From: Phytophthora sp. 'mugwort'
Taxonomy: Eukaryota > Oomycota > Peronosporomycetes > Peronosporales > Peronosporaceae
DNA length: 64,000 nt
Direction: 5' to 3'
Assembly (NCBI GenBank): GCA_033558025.1
Contig: JAUCEF010000013.1
Location: 2,845,001 to 2,909,000, forward strand
This document shows positions 24,139 to 34,800 of the stretch, piece after piece. The notes beneath the pieces are model-generated. The model saw only the letters and a list, made by a program, of their open reading frames with translations, was not told where the DNA came from and ran no database searches. Position 1 is the first letter of the stretch, and each line of letters begins with the position of its first letter. The translations under genes and the position numbers were made by a program.

Positions 24139-24513
24139 ATGATCGAGCGTTTCGCCGTCCTTCTGTTGGTGATGCTAGTCGCCCTGCTGAGCTGCGCTCA
24201 CGCTGATGATACCCCGGCGGCTCCGGAAGCAGATAGCGCTCCCACCGAGCAAGCACCGCCTGGCGTGATGATTCTCGGTGACAAGGAGCCGGTGCCGTCA
24301 AACCAAGAGCTGTTGGAGCAGTTCATCGGTGGAGGTGGTGGCTTCATCCCGACGTAGGGAATCGTATACCGCTAACGCTACACGTACCCGTACCTTGGAG
24401 GCGTCCGTTACGGCTGGCGCTACCCGCTCAGCTTCTGGAACAGATTCGGTCGCTCTATCTACGGCTCGAGCTGCCTGTTCGGGCGTCCGCTCGGCGGATT
24501 CTACTACCGTTAA
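24139..24513 (+). pseudogene. Small secreted protein gene with two in-frame stops
   Basis: From ATG 24139 the frame encodes a clear signal peptide (MIERFAVLLLVMLVALLSCAHA, cleavage after Ala likely), an acidic Pro/Ala segment and a GGGGGF run. TAG at 24355 ends the open part. The same frame continues with one further TAA at 24373 to a TAA at 24511 and encodes a Gly/Tyr/Arg-rich tail with Cys (YPYLGGVRYGWRYP, GGFYYR). The tail composition suggests 124 original codons for a secreted structural or effector-like protein. A short intron starting at the GT of 24354 is a less likely alternative. Confidence 0.5.
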
Positions 24514-24880
24514 GACGTCTGCGTCTCGATTCCAGCTGCCGCTTTGACTTGGCAACGGAACCGTCACACGCAAGACACAGCGGCGTCCCCTTTTGAATGA
24601 GTTTTTGAGTAGCGTTTAAGGACATAGTTTGAAGTGGAAGGAGTGGCTGTGGCCACAAGTACGGGCCATGGTACATACTGGTCGTGGCCAGTACTTGCAA
24701 TCATCCTATTCCGATAAGAATCACACCTCCGGTTCACATTCGTCGACAACAGTCTCAAAAGTAGCCATATCACATCAACATAGCGCGTTTGATTTGCAAT
24801 TATGTTGCAGCCAAGCCGACCTCTCCATCTGATTTGCGCGCATTATGAACAGGGGTTCAGACATCGGCTGGAGTGGTTAC
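24514..24880. other. No gene seen between secreted-protein relic and MULE 1
   Basis: Short frames on both strands, no motif. Confidence 0.4.
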
Positions 24881-25139
24881 AGCAACCATAAATCTGAAAC
24901 ATTTATGATTGCTTTAGTCGTGCTGCGGCATGTATGGTTGCTTCAAGGTGTTTTCAAAAGGTGCCGGGTGTAATTTAAAACTCTAAATTCTTCTTTCCTC
25001 TTAGATACGATAATCGAAGTAAAATACGATACTCATTAAGTACGACTAACAAGAGCCTTTCATTTCGGAAAACGCGATCGAGAGGGGGGATTGCACGGAT
25101 CAGCGCGACGCGACGCGCAGCAAGAGAAGAAGTAGAAGC

Positions 25140-28100
25140 ATGACGACAACACGTGGGTCCGCTGCGCATGGTAACCATGTGTCTGCTAGTTACACGTCGA
25201 CAGGCCAGAATACCGAACTATTCGCGTGAGTGCTAATTCCAGGACGGTGCTTCCGGGAAAACAAGAGCGGGTTAAACTACATGCTGGCCACGCTTGGCAT
25301 CGAAAAGGACAACGACAGTGACGAAGACTTCGTGGTGGAAGAAGAGGGGGCGATTTGACGGCGGGAAATGAAGAGAACGAAGCAGATTTGGCGGCGGAAG
25401 AGGAGGGGGGGATGCTGAAGCAGAACAATGACAATGACGAAGCCTTCGTGGTGGAAGAAGAGGGGGGCGATTCGACGGCGGAAGATGAAGAGGACGAAGC
25501 AGATTTTGCGGCGGAAGCTGAGGGGAGGAGGCCTCTGAAGCAGACACGGAATATTCTTGAACCGACGGTAAGGTCTCGTTGTTTTGTGTTTGATGGTACT
25601 ATATATATTGGTATCGACGCTAACTCTTGTGTAGAATGTATCTTTAGTGCGCAAGCAATCCAAGCAGAGAAAGCCGGACCACTCTTTTGTAGAAAAACAA
25701 AAGCTGGGGGCGCTGTTCGAGTTGTCGGATGAAGATGAGGACAACATTCGCGAAGTCGGCGTCGTTTCCAACCCGATGCATCCAGAATATTCGCCTCGAA
25801 AGCGCGCGAGCAAGCACCTCGAGGACATGCGGTCAATGGGCACGGAGAGAGAGACGAGATAGGAAACGTCATGCCAGCATTTCCGTCGCGTGCCAACAAG
25901 TTTTGGGAGAGATCTGAGAACACGCTGAAGGATTACAAGAGGAAGTACAACCTCGAATTACATGTACGGAGCTCTGAAACTACGGCTCGATACAACAGGT
26001 TTGAATGTTTTGCTGATATTGTTCGGATTAAATATGATGGTAACGCTTTAACTTTACTGCAATCTAGCTCGTATGATGATCAATTGCCCATGAACTTTCA
26101 GTAAACTCATAAGGTTTACCGCTGCATACATGGCGTTTCGCAACGATCTCGGTCGAAAGGCCATCGAAACCGAAAATTTCAATACTGCGAGTGCACCGCA
26201 AGACTAACACCAACGCTCACTCGGGTTGGAGAGGACGCGTACGAGATCGTGATACGGAACGAGGTACGCGCAGAGAACTCAATGTTACTTTCTTACACGT
26301 GAGTACCGATTTTTTAATGGGCGTTTGAGCTATAGAATCGCACGCACTCACACCCAACCGGCAGGACTCAAGCCGCATCCTATTTGACGACCGAGACGCT
26401 AGCGATGGACTTCACGCATGGCAGGAACAACCTCGGGTATTATTTGGGTATGGTTTGATATAGCAACTTTATCATAGAGCATTTATAGCAACCTTATTTT
26501 TAGCCATATAGCAACCATAATTAATAACCCGTCATTGCGATACTGTCGTGTAGGGAGCCTAATCGTCACTACCGCTACGGATAGAGGTTTCCCGGTTGTC
26601 GACTTCATATGCCTGAACGAGCAGGCTGTGACAATATCGATTATTCTGGAATACTTCAAAGAGAAGAACCCGAGTTGGCGCGGCGTCGAAACTGTGGTCA
26701 TTGATAAAGACTTCGTGGTATGGCGGGTTCTCGATGAGTGCTTTCCGACAGCTATCATTTTGCTCTGTCAGTTCCATGCCGTCTCTTATTGGAAAACAGT
26801 TATGACCCGGTCGACGTTTCACGTCAAGATCGCCCAGCGTGAAGAACTTCTCAGCTTGATGACAGCTCTCCTTTACAGGTTGGTTGCTGTTCGAACAACA
26901 CTTTGGCTGTGTCTATTCTAACTTTATGTTGTGTGAATTAGCACGACACAGGATGCTTATGAAGCTGGCTTTAAAGCGCTCAAAGATACTGCAAACACAG
27001 CAACAAACAAGCCTTCTTCACCTACTTTGACAAAAACTGGAATTCGTGTCGTGGCATGTGGTCGAACTTCTCTCGTGGAAAATATTTTACTGCGGGAAAC
27101 GCAACTACGAACCGTATCGAGTCGGACTGGAACTAGTTGAAAATGCTGCTAGGAGTGAAGACTAGAATTGACAAGACAATTGCTGGGTTGCTGCAGCATC
27201 AGGTAACGATAGTACAGCAGATTATTTCGGAGATCGAAAAGCAACACTCTTCCTCACAGGTGCCTAAAACAGTTCCTCGATATTTGCGAGCAGTCGCCAC
27301 CAGATTGCCAACGAATTTGCTGGAGAAGGTGAAAACGGAATGGGAACGATATGTGAATCTGATGGTATTAGCAGCTTGTGAGAAGCGCTCAATTATTTCA
27401 GTTTGGAATGTTTACAGCTCGAATCAAACTTCTAAACGCCACGATACGGATTGGACGTGCACGTGCTTGTTCTACAGAAGTAACCACTTGCCCTGCCGCC
27501 GTCTTATGTATGTAGCGCGCAAAGGCTATGGATTTGAGTACCTTCCTGCTATTTCGATTGACGAACGATGAGTACCTCCGCAGCAATGAAAATCAATGGA
27601 GAACTGGCGTCTGCTGCTTATTTATTGCTACCTATCGTGTGCATGTCCAAGCTAAAGTTGCCGAAAGAAAGGATGCTAGATGACCATGATGATGAATCCT
27701 CTTCGTCCAAGGTACCGAGACAGGTAGCCTGCGTCCGTCTGAACCGACATGAACGAGCAAACCAGGTCGTAATTTCTTCTGCTGAGAAGTATTCATACGG
27801 AAAAGCTATGCTTGAGCATCTGCTTCAGCATCTATCCAACTTGTCGAGTGCTGCTTTTTACTAAGAGCTTAACGCTCGGAAAGAGACTGTTGAAATAGGA
27901 CTCCACCGGGTGGAATATGAGTCTGTTAATGCCAACGGATCAACTAGTGATCGGAATAACGAAGATGATGATGATGAAAGAAGAAGAGGTGAGAATGTGC
28001 TGGCAATTTTGATCCAGCAGATGCGATAGAGACTGCCAAGCCAATGGACGCGCTAGAAACGGCAATTGACGGATGTTCCACGGACGGCGGTACAGATGAT

Positions 28101-29686
28101 GATGAAGTTCCACCCACGCATCCTACCCAAATGAAACTAGCACCACCGCAAGAACAAGTATCGACGTCTGTTCAATCTTCTGAGCCAGATGCAGACATAA
28201 ATAGCAGTAAGAAGATGTCGGCGATGACCCCACCGTGCATTCATCATCAACACCTGTGCGTCAAGTCGATATCATCATGGTCCCAAAGCCAAAGGGTCGA
28301 GGTAGAGCACGATCCAAAACCAAGCAGCTGCGCCAAACGAAGCTACATTGGGACCAGATAGTCTAGCAGTCCACAAGTATCCTAGTGGTCTCTCTGTCCT
28401 GCTAGATCAGTTAGTAATATGGGCACGAAACACCGCAAATATGAAGCATGTCGTGGAGATGATAGCGATATACATCCAGTCCAGCTAGAAGACGCCTACC
28501 TGCGAGCAGGGACAATCGAGTGTTGGTGGGAAGCCTTCTGTCGAGCAGACTACATTCACAACTTTGTCATTCCAATGGATCTCACGCGATCAATGCAAGC
28601 TGCAATAACGACTGCCATGAACGAGCAGAACAAACCCGACGAGCTGGAGTACACAGTGAAGAAGCATGGCATCGTCCTTGGACTCGTCGTGTCAATCAAT
28701 CCAAAGCTCTGGAAATTCAGCAGGTAAGGTTGCTTTACAGTAATGGTTGCTCTACTATGGTTGGTTTAACATTATGGTTGCTATAATTTTGTCAATTGCT
28801 TCTAGCCAATACGTGCATTCTTTGGTTGGCTTCTACGCAAATAAGACTAAGGGTAGAGCATGGTTTGAAGACCGAAAGTGGAGCAAGATTGGCGAAAGAT
28901 TGACTCGAATGTAGCTCTTTTTTGCAGAAGAGACGAAGACAAATGGCATTTCAGCGGACAGCACGCGCAATCGTCATCGTGTTCTTGCCAACGCGATTAT
29001 CTCTAAGTTTAAGTCTAGTCGGTTGCGCACCGAATTTGTTACGATGTTTGGCGGTGGAATGATCAGTTTTGAGAATATTTGGGCAAAATCTGCCGAGGGT
29101 GGCTGAATGATAGCACCATTGATTTCTGTTTTGAAACGATTGCAGCTTCGGTGGGAATATGTTACGGGCTATCGTCATTTACATGGGGTGGATAGGATGG
29201 CCAACGACACCGAAGACGTCAATGGCAGACATTAAGTTTGTCATTCATTCTGTGAACTTAAACGCGAACCACTGGGGTATCATTATCGTTCGGCTGACTT
29301 GTAGGGATACAACGAGAAATGTGCTGCTCGCGCATGTCTACATGTACGAGCCTCTTATTGATGATGAATACCACGATGACATGGAGAAGGTGTGTGTAGG
29401 AACCTTGAAGGACGAGACCGAAGAGGAAAGTACAGGAAAAGAAGGGCTTCGTGGTTGTACTGAGCGAAGACACAAAGCCTCGATGCCCAGCAGCAAGCTT
29501 TTCATTGATCTTGTCGAGTGGGTTGAACACCCACAACAACCAGACGGAGCCAGTTGCGGCGTCTTGGTAGTGCGTTTGCGGGTGTCGTGGATTGTCATGC
29601 ATCATTCGCAGGAAGGACAAATGTCCGAGTCCGATTATAATACGACAAGCGAGATCCACAAGAAACTGGAAGACGAGCTCAAGTAA
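25140..29686 (+). pseudogene. MULE transposase with SWIM finger and Ulp1-type C48 peptidase tail
   Basis: Pieces in order: an acidic N-terminus with two 39-codon repeats; an intron at about 25570-25651; a FAR1-like Cys-rich block (KVYRCIHG, CECTARLTP, 26110-26210); the transposase core with MDFTHGRNN (26407), VVIDKDFV (26697) and LLCQFHAVSYWK (26760); a SWIM finger CTCLFYRSNHLPC (27460-27500); an acidic hinge; and a C-terminal peptidase domain with NHWGIII (29268, catalytic His) and QQPDGASCGVLV (29537-29570, oxyanion Gln and catalytic Cys). Introns with GT-AG ends and CTAAC-like branch points occur near 26300-26362, 26448-26555, 26878-26941 and 28725-28805. At least three frame changes suggest decay, though undetected introns may explain some. 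The peptidase may act on SUMO-like conjugates, by family analogy. Confidence 0.68.
25309..25540 (+). repeat. Two tandem copies of an acidic 117-bp coding repeat
   Basis: ACGAAGACTTCGTGGTGG at 25321 recurs as ACGAAGCCTTCGTGGTGG at 25438. Each copy encodes an EEEG/AEEEE-rich block. The first copy has one G fewer in its G-run, which shifts the frame; the second keeps it open. The antisense of this block gives a long Ser-rich frame that is not a gene. Confidence 0.7.
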
Positions 29687-29717
29687 CTAACTGAATTAAG
29701 ACATTCTGTTGCACTTG

Positions 29718-29975
29718 CTAACTGTTCAGTCTGTTGATCGCCATCTCGAACACCATTCCAAAAGACATAGCATTTTGAGCAGTGTCTCCATCGTCCAAAG
29801 CTGCTGCGAATGCGTTGCTGCGTTCTTCGGTATCTTCAATGACAGACCGCAACCCCAGCTGAAATCTCAAGATCTTCTCGAGCTTCATGATCATCTTCTC
29901 CAGCTTTTTTTTTATGTCAGCGAGCTCGTCGAGTCTTGCGCGTACCAGCTCCCGTGCCAGCGTTTTCTCGTCCAT
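29718..29975 (-). CDS. Small coiled-coil ORF convergent with the MULE 1 gene
   Basis: An 85-residue frame from ATG 29975 in good context (A at -3, G at +4). It is almost wholly helical, with heptad-like Leu/Ile spacing (LVRARLDELADIKKKLEKMIMKLEKIL), so a coiled coil is likely. Its stop lies 31 bp from the MULE gene's stop on the other strand. It could be a second product of the element, an exon of a captured gene, or chance. No family is recognised. Confidence 0.4.
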   Translation of the reverse strand: MDEKTLARELVRARLDELADIKKKLEKMIMKLEKILRFQLGLRSVIEDTEERSNAFAAALDDGDTAQNAMSFGMVFEMAINRLNS

Positions 29976-30832
29976 TCTTGCGGCACTACAGGATCTTTGT
30001 GAAATTCATTAAGTGTGCAGCATGTAGCACGTGGGGTCGTGTGTTGTACACACATCTGTGTGCAGTGCATGCATTTGGTGTGTCATACTTATCACTAAAT
30101 ATAGAGATGACTGGTGACGAAGACGACGTATCCACGTAATTTACGCTCCCTCCTAATAAATTACCGGGCATCCAGCTGTTTTTATGGTGGCTTTAAGCGG
30201 TAAGGTTGCTGTATTTCTTATCGGATGATCTTGATCCACTGCTGAGATCATTTGATACTGATACTGGTATGCAGATACGCGTATTAAATATAGAGTGTAT
30301 TTCGTTGGGGAAGACAGCTATGACCCAAACAGAAGGGAAGACTTGCTGCCCGTGCCCTCGAAACCACGCAACTACGTCAACTTCGCGATAGAGGTGACGT
30401 GCGTTGTATTTGTCCATTTTTGAAGTCGTCGATATTGGAACCTCTACTTGAAGCATGCGAACACTCTCTAAGGGTATCAACTACCTGGATCACTTGGGTA
30501 TCGTTTGAGGCCGACAGTATAAATGATACTGATACGTCACGGCACTTGGATTGATCTTGATCCAGATACACCTCGCTGGTGATGCGGGATCTGCGTATCA
30601 ACGAGTATCTGCAGCTAATCCGAACCCTGATTATGAATCCTAATTTATGATTTAGTCATATTTCGTTTCTAGCCCTTTTGGTACAATTTTGTCCTGTCCC
30701 GCCAAAATACGCTCTTCCCGCGTCCCCCTCAAAACTGCTAGAAAGAAAAATCTTCGCAGTGTCCTCATTCCGACAATTTCGGCCAAGAGCGTGCACCAGT
30801 CACTTCGTTACTTAGCCTCCATACAAACAAGA
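29976..30832. other. Intergenic, no gene seen
   Basis: Right margin of MULE 1 and the upstream region of the nucleoredoxin gene. A GATCTTGATCC-type short sequence occurs near 30226 and again as GATCTTGATCC near 30552. No frame is convincing. Confidence 0.4.
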
Positions 30833-31285
30833 ATGGAGGCCCTGCTTCAGAACGAGCTGATGCTCAAGAGCGGCGAGGTGGTTCCAACGTCGCAGGCGCT
30901 GTCAGGCAAGAAAGTCATCGGCCTCTATTTCAGCGGCCACTATTGCCCGCCGTGCCGCAAGTTCACCCCCCTGTTGGACGTGGTTTACTCTGATATCAAG
31001 GAGGCTGGCCACGAGGATTTTGAGATCGTATTCGTGTCTTCAGACAAGGAGGAAGCCAAGTTTACCAAGTACTACGAGGAGATGCCGTGGATAGCATTGC
31101 CATACGCGCGCCGCGACCTTAAGCTCGAGCTGTGCGAGAAGTTTGGCGTCAAGACGGTGCCCACCCTCATCTTCTTTAACGAAGAGGGTGAGATGGTCGA
31201 GCGCGAGGGCCGCTACTTCATCACTGACCACTCCGAGGATATCGACGCCATCCTCACCCATCTCCGCCAGGAGAAGAAAGACTAG
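30833..31285 (+). CDS. Nucleoredoxin/tryparedoxin-like protein
   Basis: A 150-residue thioredoxin-fold protein. The ATG at 30833 is in good context (A at -3, G at +4) and matches the usual start of the family (MEALLxNELxxK). Upstream in-frame residues to 30689 begin with TTG and are not needed. The redox motif is YCPPC at residues 37-41, with Tyr where tryparedoxins and nucleoredoxins have Trp. VIGLYFSGH precedes it and VKTVPTLIFF supplies the cis-Pro of the fold. It should reduce disulfides of cytosolic or nuclear partners. It is single-exon and intact, and convergent with the myosin gene 590 bp away. Confidence 0.88.
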   Translation: MEALLQNELMLKSGEVVPTSQALSGKKVIGLYFSGHYCPPCRKFTPLLDVVYSDIKEAGHEDFEIVFVSSDKEEAKFTKYYEEMPWIALPYARRDLKLELCEKFGVKTVPTLIFFNEEGEMVEREGRYFITDHSEDIDAILTHLRQEKKD

Positions 31286-31874
31286 AGGCGACCTGAGCCG
31301 TTGTCAGCTTAGCATTCTCTTCTTCTCGTTGCCCTGTAAAACAATTTTTATAGTCAACGGTCAAAGTTCAAGTCTCCTCTCCAAACTTAACCTTATTATT
31401 AGTACTCTAGAAGTAATTACTACGTAGTATACTGCTACTACGAGCACCATTAGCGTCTGGGTTGGAGCGTCTATCACTACATGTACAGCAGTAGACATAC
31501 AGGTAACAATTTTACTACGTCAAGAGTAGTGGCATCAAAGTATAGAACAAAGGTCGGGAAGAAAATGTGAGGACTGGAACGCACTCGTAACATGAAAGCT
31601 CGACTTTTCTTTATAACAAAACCAATATTCAAATACTTTCAAGGCGGCCGGGGTTGGGCGACGACGGCCACAACGGAAAAGTCCCACTACAAAGCTCAAT
31701 TGCTCAGCGTGGGTCGTACGGGGTGGAGGTCTCGCGTGAAGCTTCTCCTAACGAAAACTACATCCTCGTCTGCAGCTATGATCATCTCGAGCTCTAACTT
31801 CACGATTGCCACCGTCAACTGCTCTCCGTGTGGCCCAAAACTTGATTATTTAACACCAACGGGGAAGACGAGGA
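31286..31874. other. Convergent 3' region between nucleoredoxin and myosin
   Basis: Contains the 3' untranslated regions of both genes. No additional frame is supported. The middle (31400-31560) is AT-rich with repeated TACTAC steps. Confidence 0.5.
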
Positions 31875-34800
31875 CTACAGGTTGCAGCTCCTTACCGTCA
31901 TTGACAGAGACGTACGTGGACGCTGGAACATAAGAAGAAGCGGCTTTGGACCCTTCTGCAGCAGCTTCATTGCTGCACCAAAGCCCATCTTGCTGATGTT
32001 GTTATTGTTGATACTCAGCAGAATGTCGCCAATCTCCACGCGGTTCTTTTGCGACTCGCGCGTAACAGCCCCCTCACTCTTCACGTTGATCACACGAGGG
32101 TAGTAGCTTGTGCTTTCCTGCTTAACGACGATACCCAACGGACCGTCCTCCTCTTTCCACGTAATGTAGTACAGCGAATGATCGTTCTTCGGGTTCATGC
32201 TCACACGGGATGGACGCGTCATGCGTGACATCCCCATCGAGTAAGAATCGTCCTGCGGATTTGACAGGACCGAGTTGTTTAGCGGGTTCGTCTGGTCAAG
32301 CTGATGGTGCGGGTCTTCCACGAGGTCAGTGTGGCGGAAGCGCAGTACAGCTGGACGAGGACCACTCTCCAATATGTCAATCACCTTTTGGAAACGCACG
32401 CCTTGCGTCGAAAACTCGTTGATGAAAACCAGGTGATCACCTGCTCGTACGTTGAACATGCCAGGCAAAAGTTGGTTGCCTTGAGACTGCAAGACGCACG
32501 GATATCCAGTGCTAGGGTCGGGACGGAAGCCGAGACCGAGAGGCACACCTTCCTTCCACAACACTTCATAGTCCTCCTCGCCTAGGAGCTCTAGTGATCC
32601 TGACCGAAGGCGGAACGACTCAGTTGGATTCCGCAGGAAATGGAGACGCACAGGCTTCTGAACTTCTTGCAACAGAGTCAGAATGCGACGAATATCACCC
32701 TTTTTGACTTTCACCTTGCCCACCGCAAGAAGAACGTCGCCTCGTGAAACTTCAAAGATATCCGCGCAGTTGCTCAAGCTTTCGTGAACACGACGCACGA
32801 TAGGCATACCGGATAAAGGATCGCTTTCGAAGTACAGGCCCAACAGACCGCACTCCCAAACGATCTCGTACTCGTTCTGGATCTGCTTGGGAGGCTCGTA
32901 CTTTTCAATCAACTTCTTCCTTGAACTGCTTCTAATACTGATGCTTCCATCGGTGTCAGAGTAGTCACTAGTGGACACGGAGCTCTGGAACGAGATGGTA
33001 GTGTTCTTCCGGTCTTTTGAAACCGACTCCGAAAGTGAAATTGAGCTCGCAGTGGTGCTGCGTTCGTCTAGTGAGCCCACGTAGGAAACATCATGTTCAA
33101 AGCTCAGTGTGTTGGCGGAATACTCGCGTCGAACAAGCCATCCACGCACGAAAGACTGAATGACAGTGACTGCATGAATGCGCTTAAGCTGTTTCCTCAC
33201 CAAGAACCCACGGGTCATGCATTGTAACTTGACAGCGGCCCGCTCACGACGAATAATGCGTTGATACCGGTACCAGCACGACCAAGAACGCCAAATCGCT
33301 TGAATACAAATACTCGATCGACGCTTCCGCTGATAGCGCGCCCGCATCGTGTACCCCAGACAGTATCGCTGCAACGTAAGAACGGACTTGTACAATGCCT
33401 TTGACCGAGCGGTTTCCAGAGCTTGATGGACTCCAAGAACACAAAACACCTTGGTCTTACCCACTTGGAACGGAGGGTGCTTCCCGTTCGTATCCACACT
33501 GAGCATTGCTGCAAGCTTGTCCACCATTCGCTGTGCCACTTCTTTCTCCATCTGTCCCTGCGCATTTGGCACCTGGGACAAGATGCAGCTGTACGTTTTG
33601 ATAAATACATCGTGAGGAAAGCGCACAGGGTAGCCGCTACGAGAAATCTTGACTGCTTCCAGCACCCCACTGCAGCGGAGCTGTTCCAGGAGACGCCTCC
33701 GCTCAAACTGGGACGCGCTGGCCTGATCGTTCGGCTTGATACAGCGAATGAAGTGAGGTTCTGTTGCGTTCAACACCTCCAAAAGTGAGCTGAGCTGGCT
33801 TTTGAACTGAGCTACGACTGTAGATGACATAATGCCGCCTGATCGGCGGCGGCTGCCATCGCTGCCACGAGACTCCGTTCGTCCGTTTCTTGGGCTCGAG
33901 TTGCAAGCGCCGTTGACGCTATTTTCAAAGCAAGCACGTACAAAGGAGAACTTCGACGTGCGCAACAAATCCACGGCCTCGGTGTGCATGTGGTCTTTGT
34001 TCTTGTCACAAAAGCCATCCGTCATGTAGCAGACGTCACCAGCATAGTGATGAATCACAAACTGGCCCTTTGCGCGTTGAAGCTTAGTCACTGAGAAGCT
34101 CTCGTGCTTGCCTGCAAGACACTCGTAATACTTGTTGGCCAGCTTCTCATCGTTACCGCGCGGAATCAGGCACTGCTCGTCCAGAAGAGTAAAGATGCCC
34201 ATGTGTCGCTTTTCGACAAGCGCCACACAAACATCGTTGTTCGGGTAATCGACAAACTTCCAGGGAATTTCTTCAGCCACGTATTGGTCCTGCTCCATGC
34301 GGAACACAAACCTGCCGAATAATTGCTGGAGCTTCTCATTAGCATAGTTGATACACAATTGCTCGAGACGGTTTTGTTCAAAAATCTCGAAACCGAAAAT
34401 ATCAACGACACCAATGAACTGACTGCCACCCGCTTCTTCCTTGTACTCGATACTCCGGTTAATACGGTCCACAAGCCAGTTAAATAGGTTTGAGTAGAGA
34501 GTCTTGACAACTGAGTCCCGCGTCGAGAGTGCCTGCGCAACCGGAAGGCGAGTCGTAATGAACTCGGCACCAGCTTTGATTTGCTTCGTGCATAGCGTAC
34601 TGCGTAGTACATCTTCCTTCACACCAAGAAGCGAGCAAATGGCTTGAATGTTATCACCACACTCATCCATATCTACGGCAGATGCGTCATCCTTTCCTCC
34701 ATTGCGCGTAGCGGTCGTGAAACACACGTCACCCAAATGCAGAACTGCAGAGACAATCTTCATCACATTGAGCTGCTCGTCAGAACTCATACCGATACTT

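Larger units (their letters stand above)
24881..30210 (+). mobile_element. MULE 1, Mutator-like element with SWIM and C48 peptidase domains
   Basis: The coding block 25140-29686 is bounded by copies of a short motif AGCAACC(A/T)TA: 24881-24890 on the left and its complement near 30202-30210 on the right. A 10-bp perfect inverted repeat (24881-24890 with 24933-24942) sits in the left margin. These are proposed as termini only because they are the outermost copies. No 8-10 bp target duplication was found and the true ends may differ. Confidence 0.45.

Noticed and set aside
25186..25923. Long minus-strand frame of 245 codons rich in Ser and Pro
   Set aside because: It is the antisense of the acidic GAA/GAG-rich repeat of the MULE 1 gene; composition, not coding, keeps it open.
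30689..30832. 48-residue N-terminal extension of the nucleoredoxin
   Set aside because: It would start at TTG. The ATG at 30833 has good context and matches the family start.
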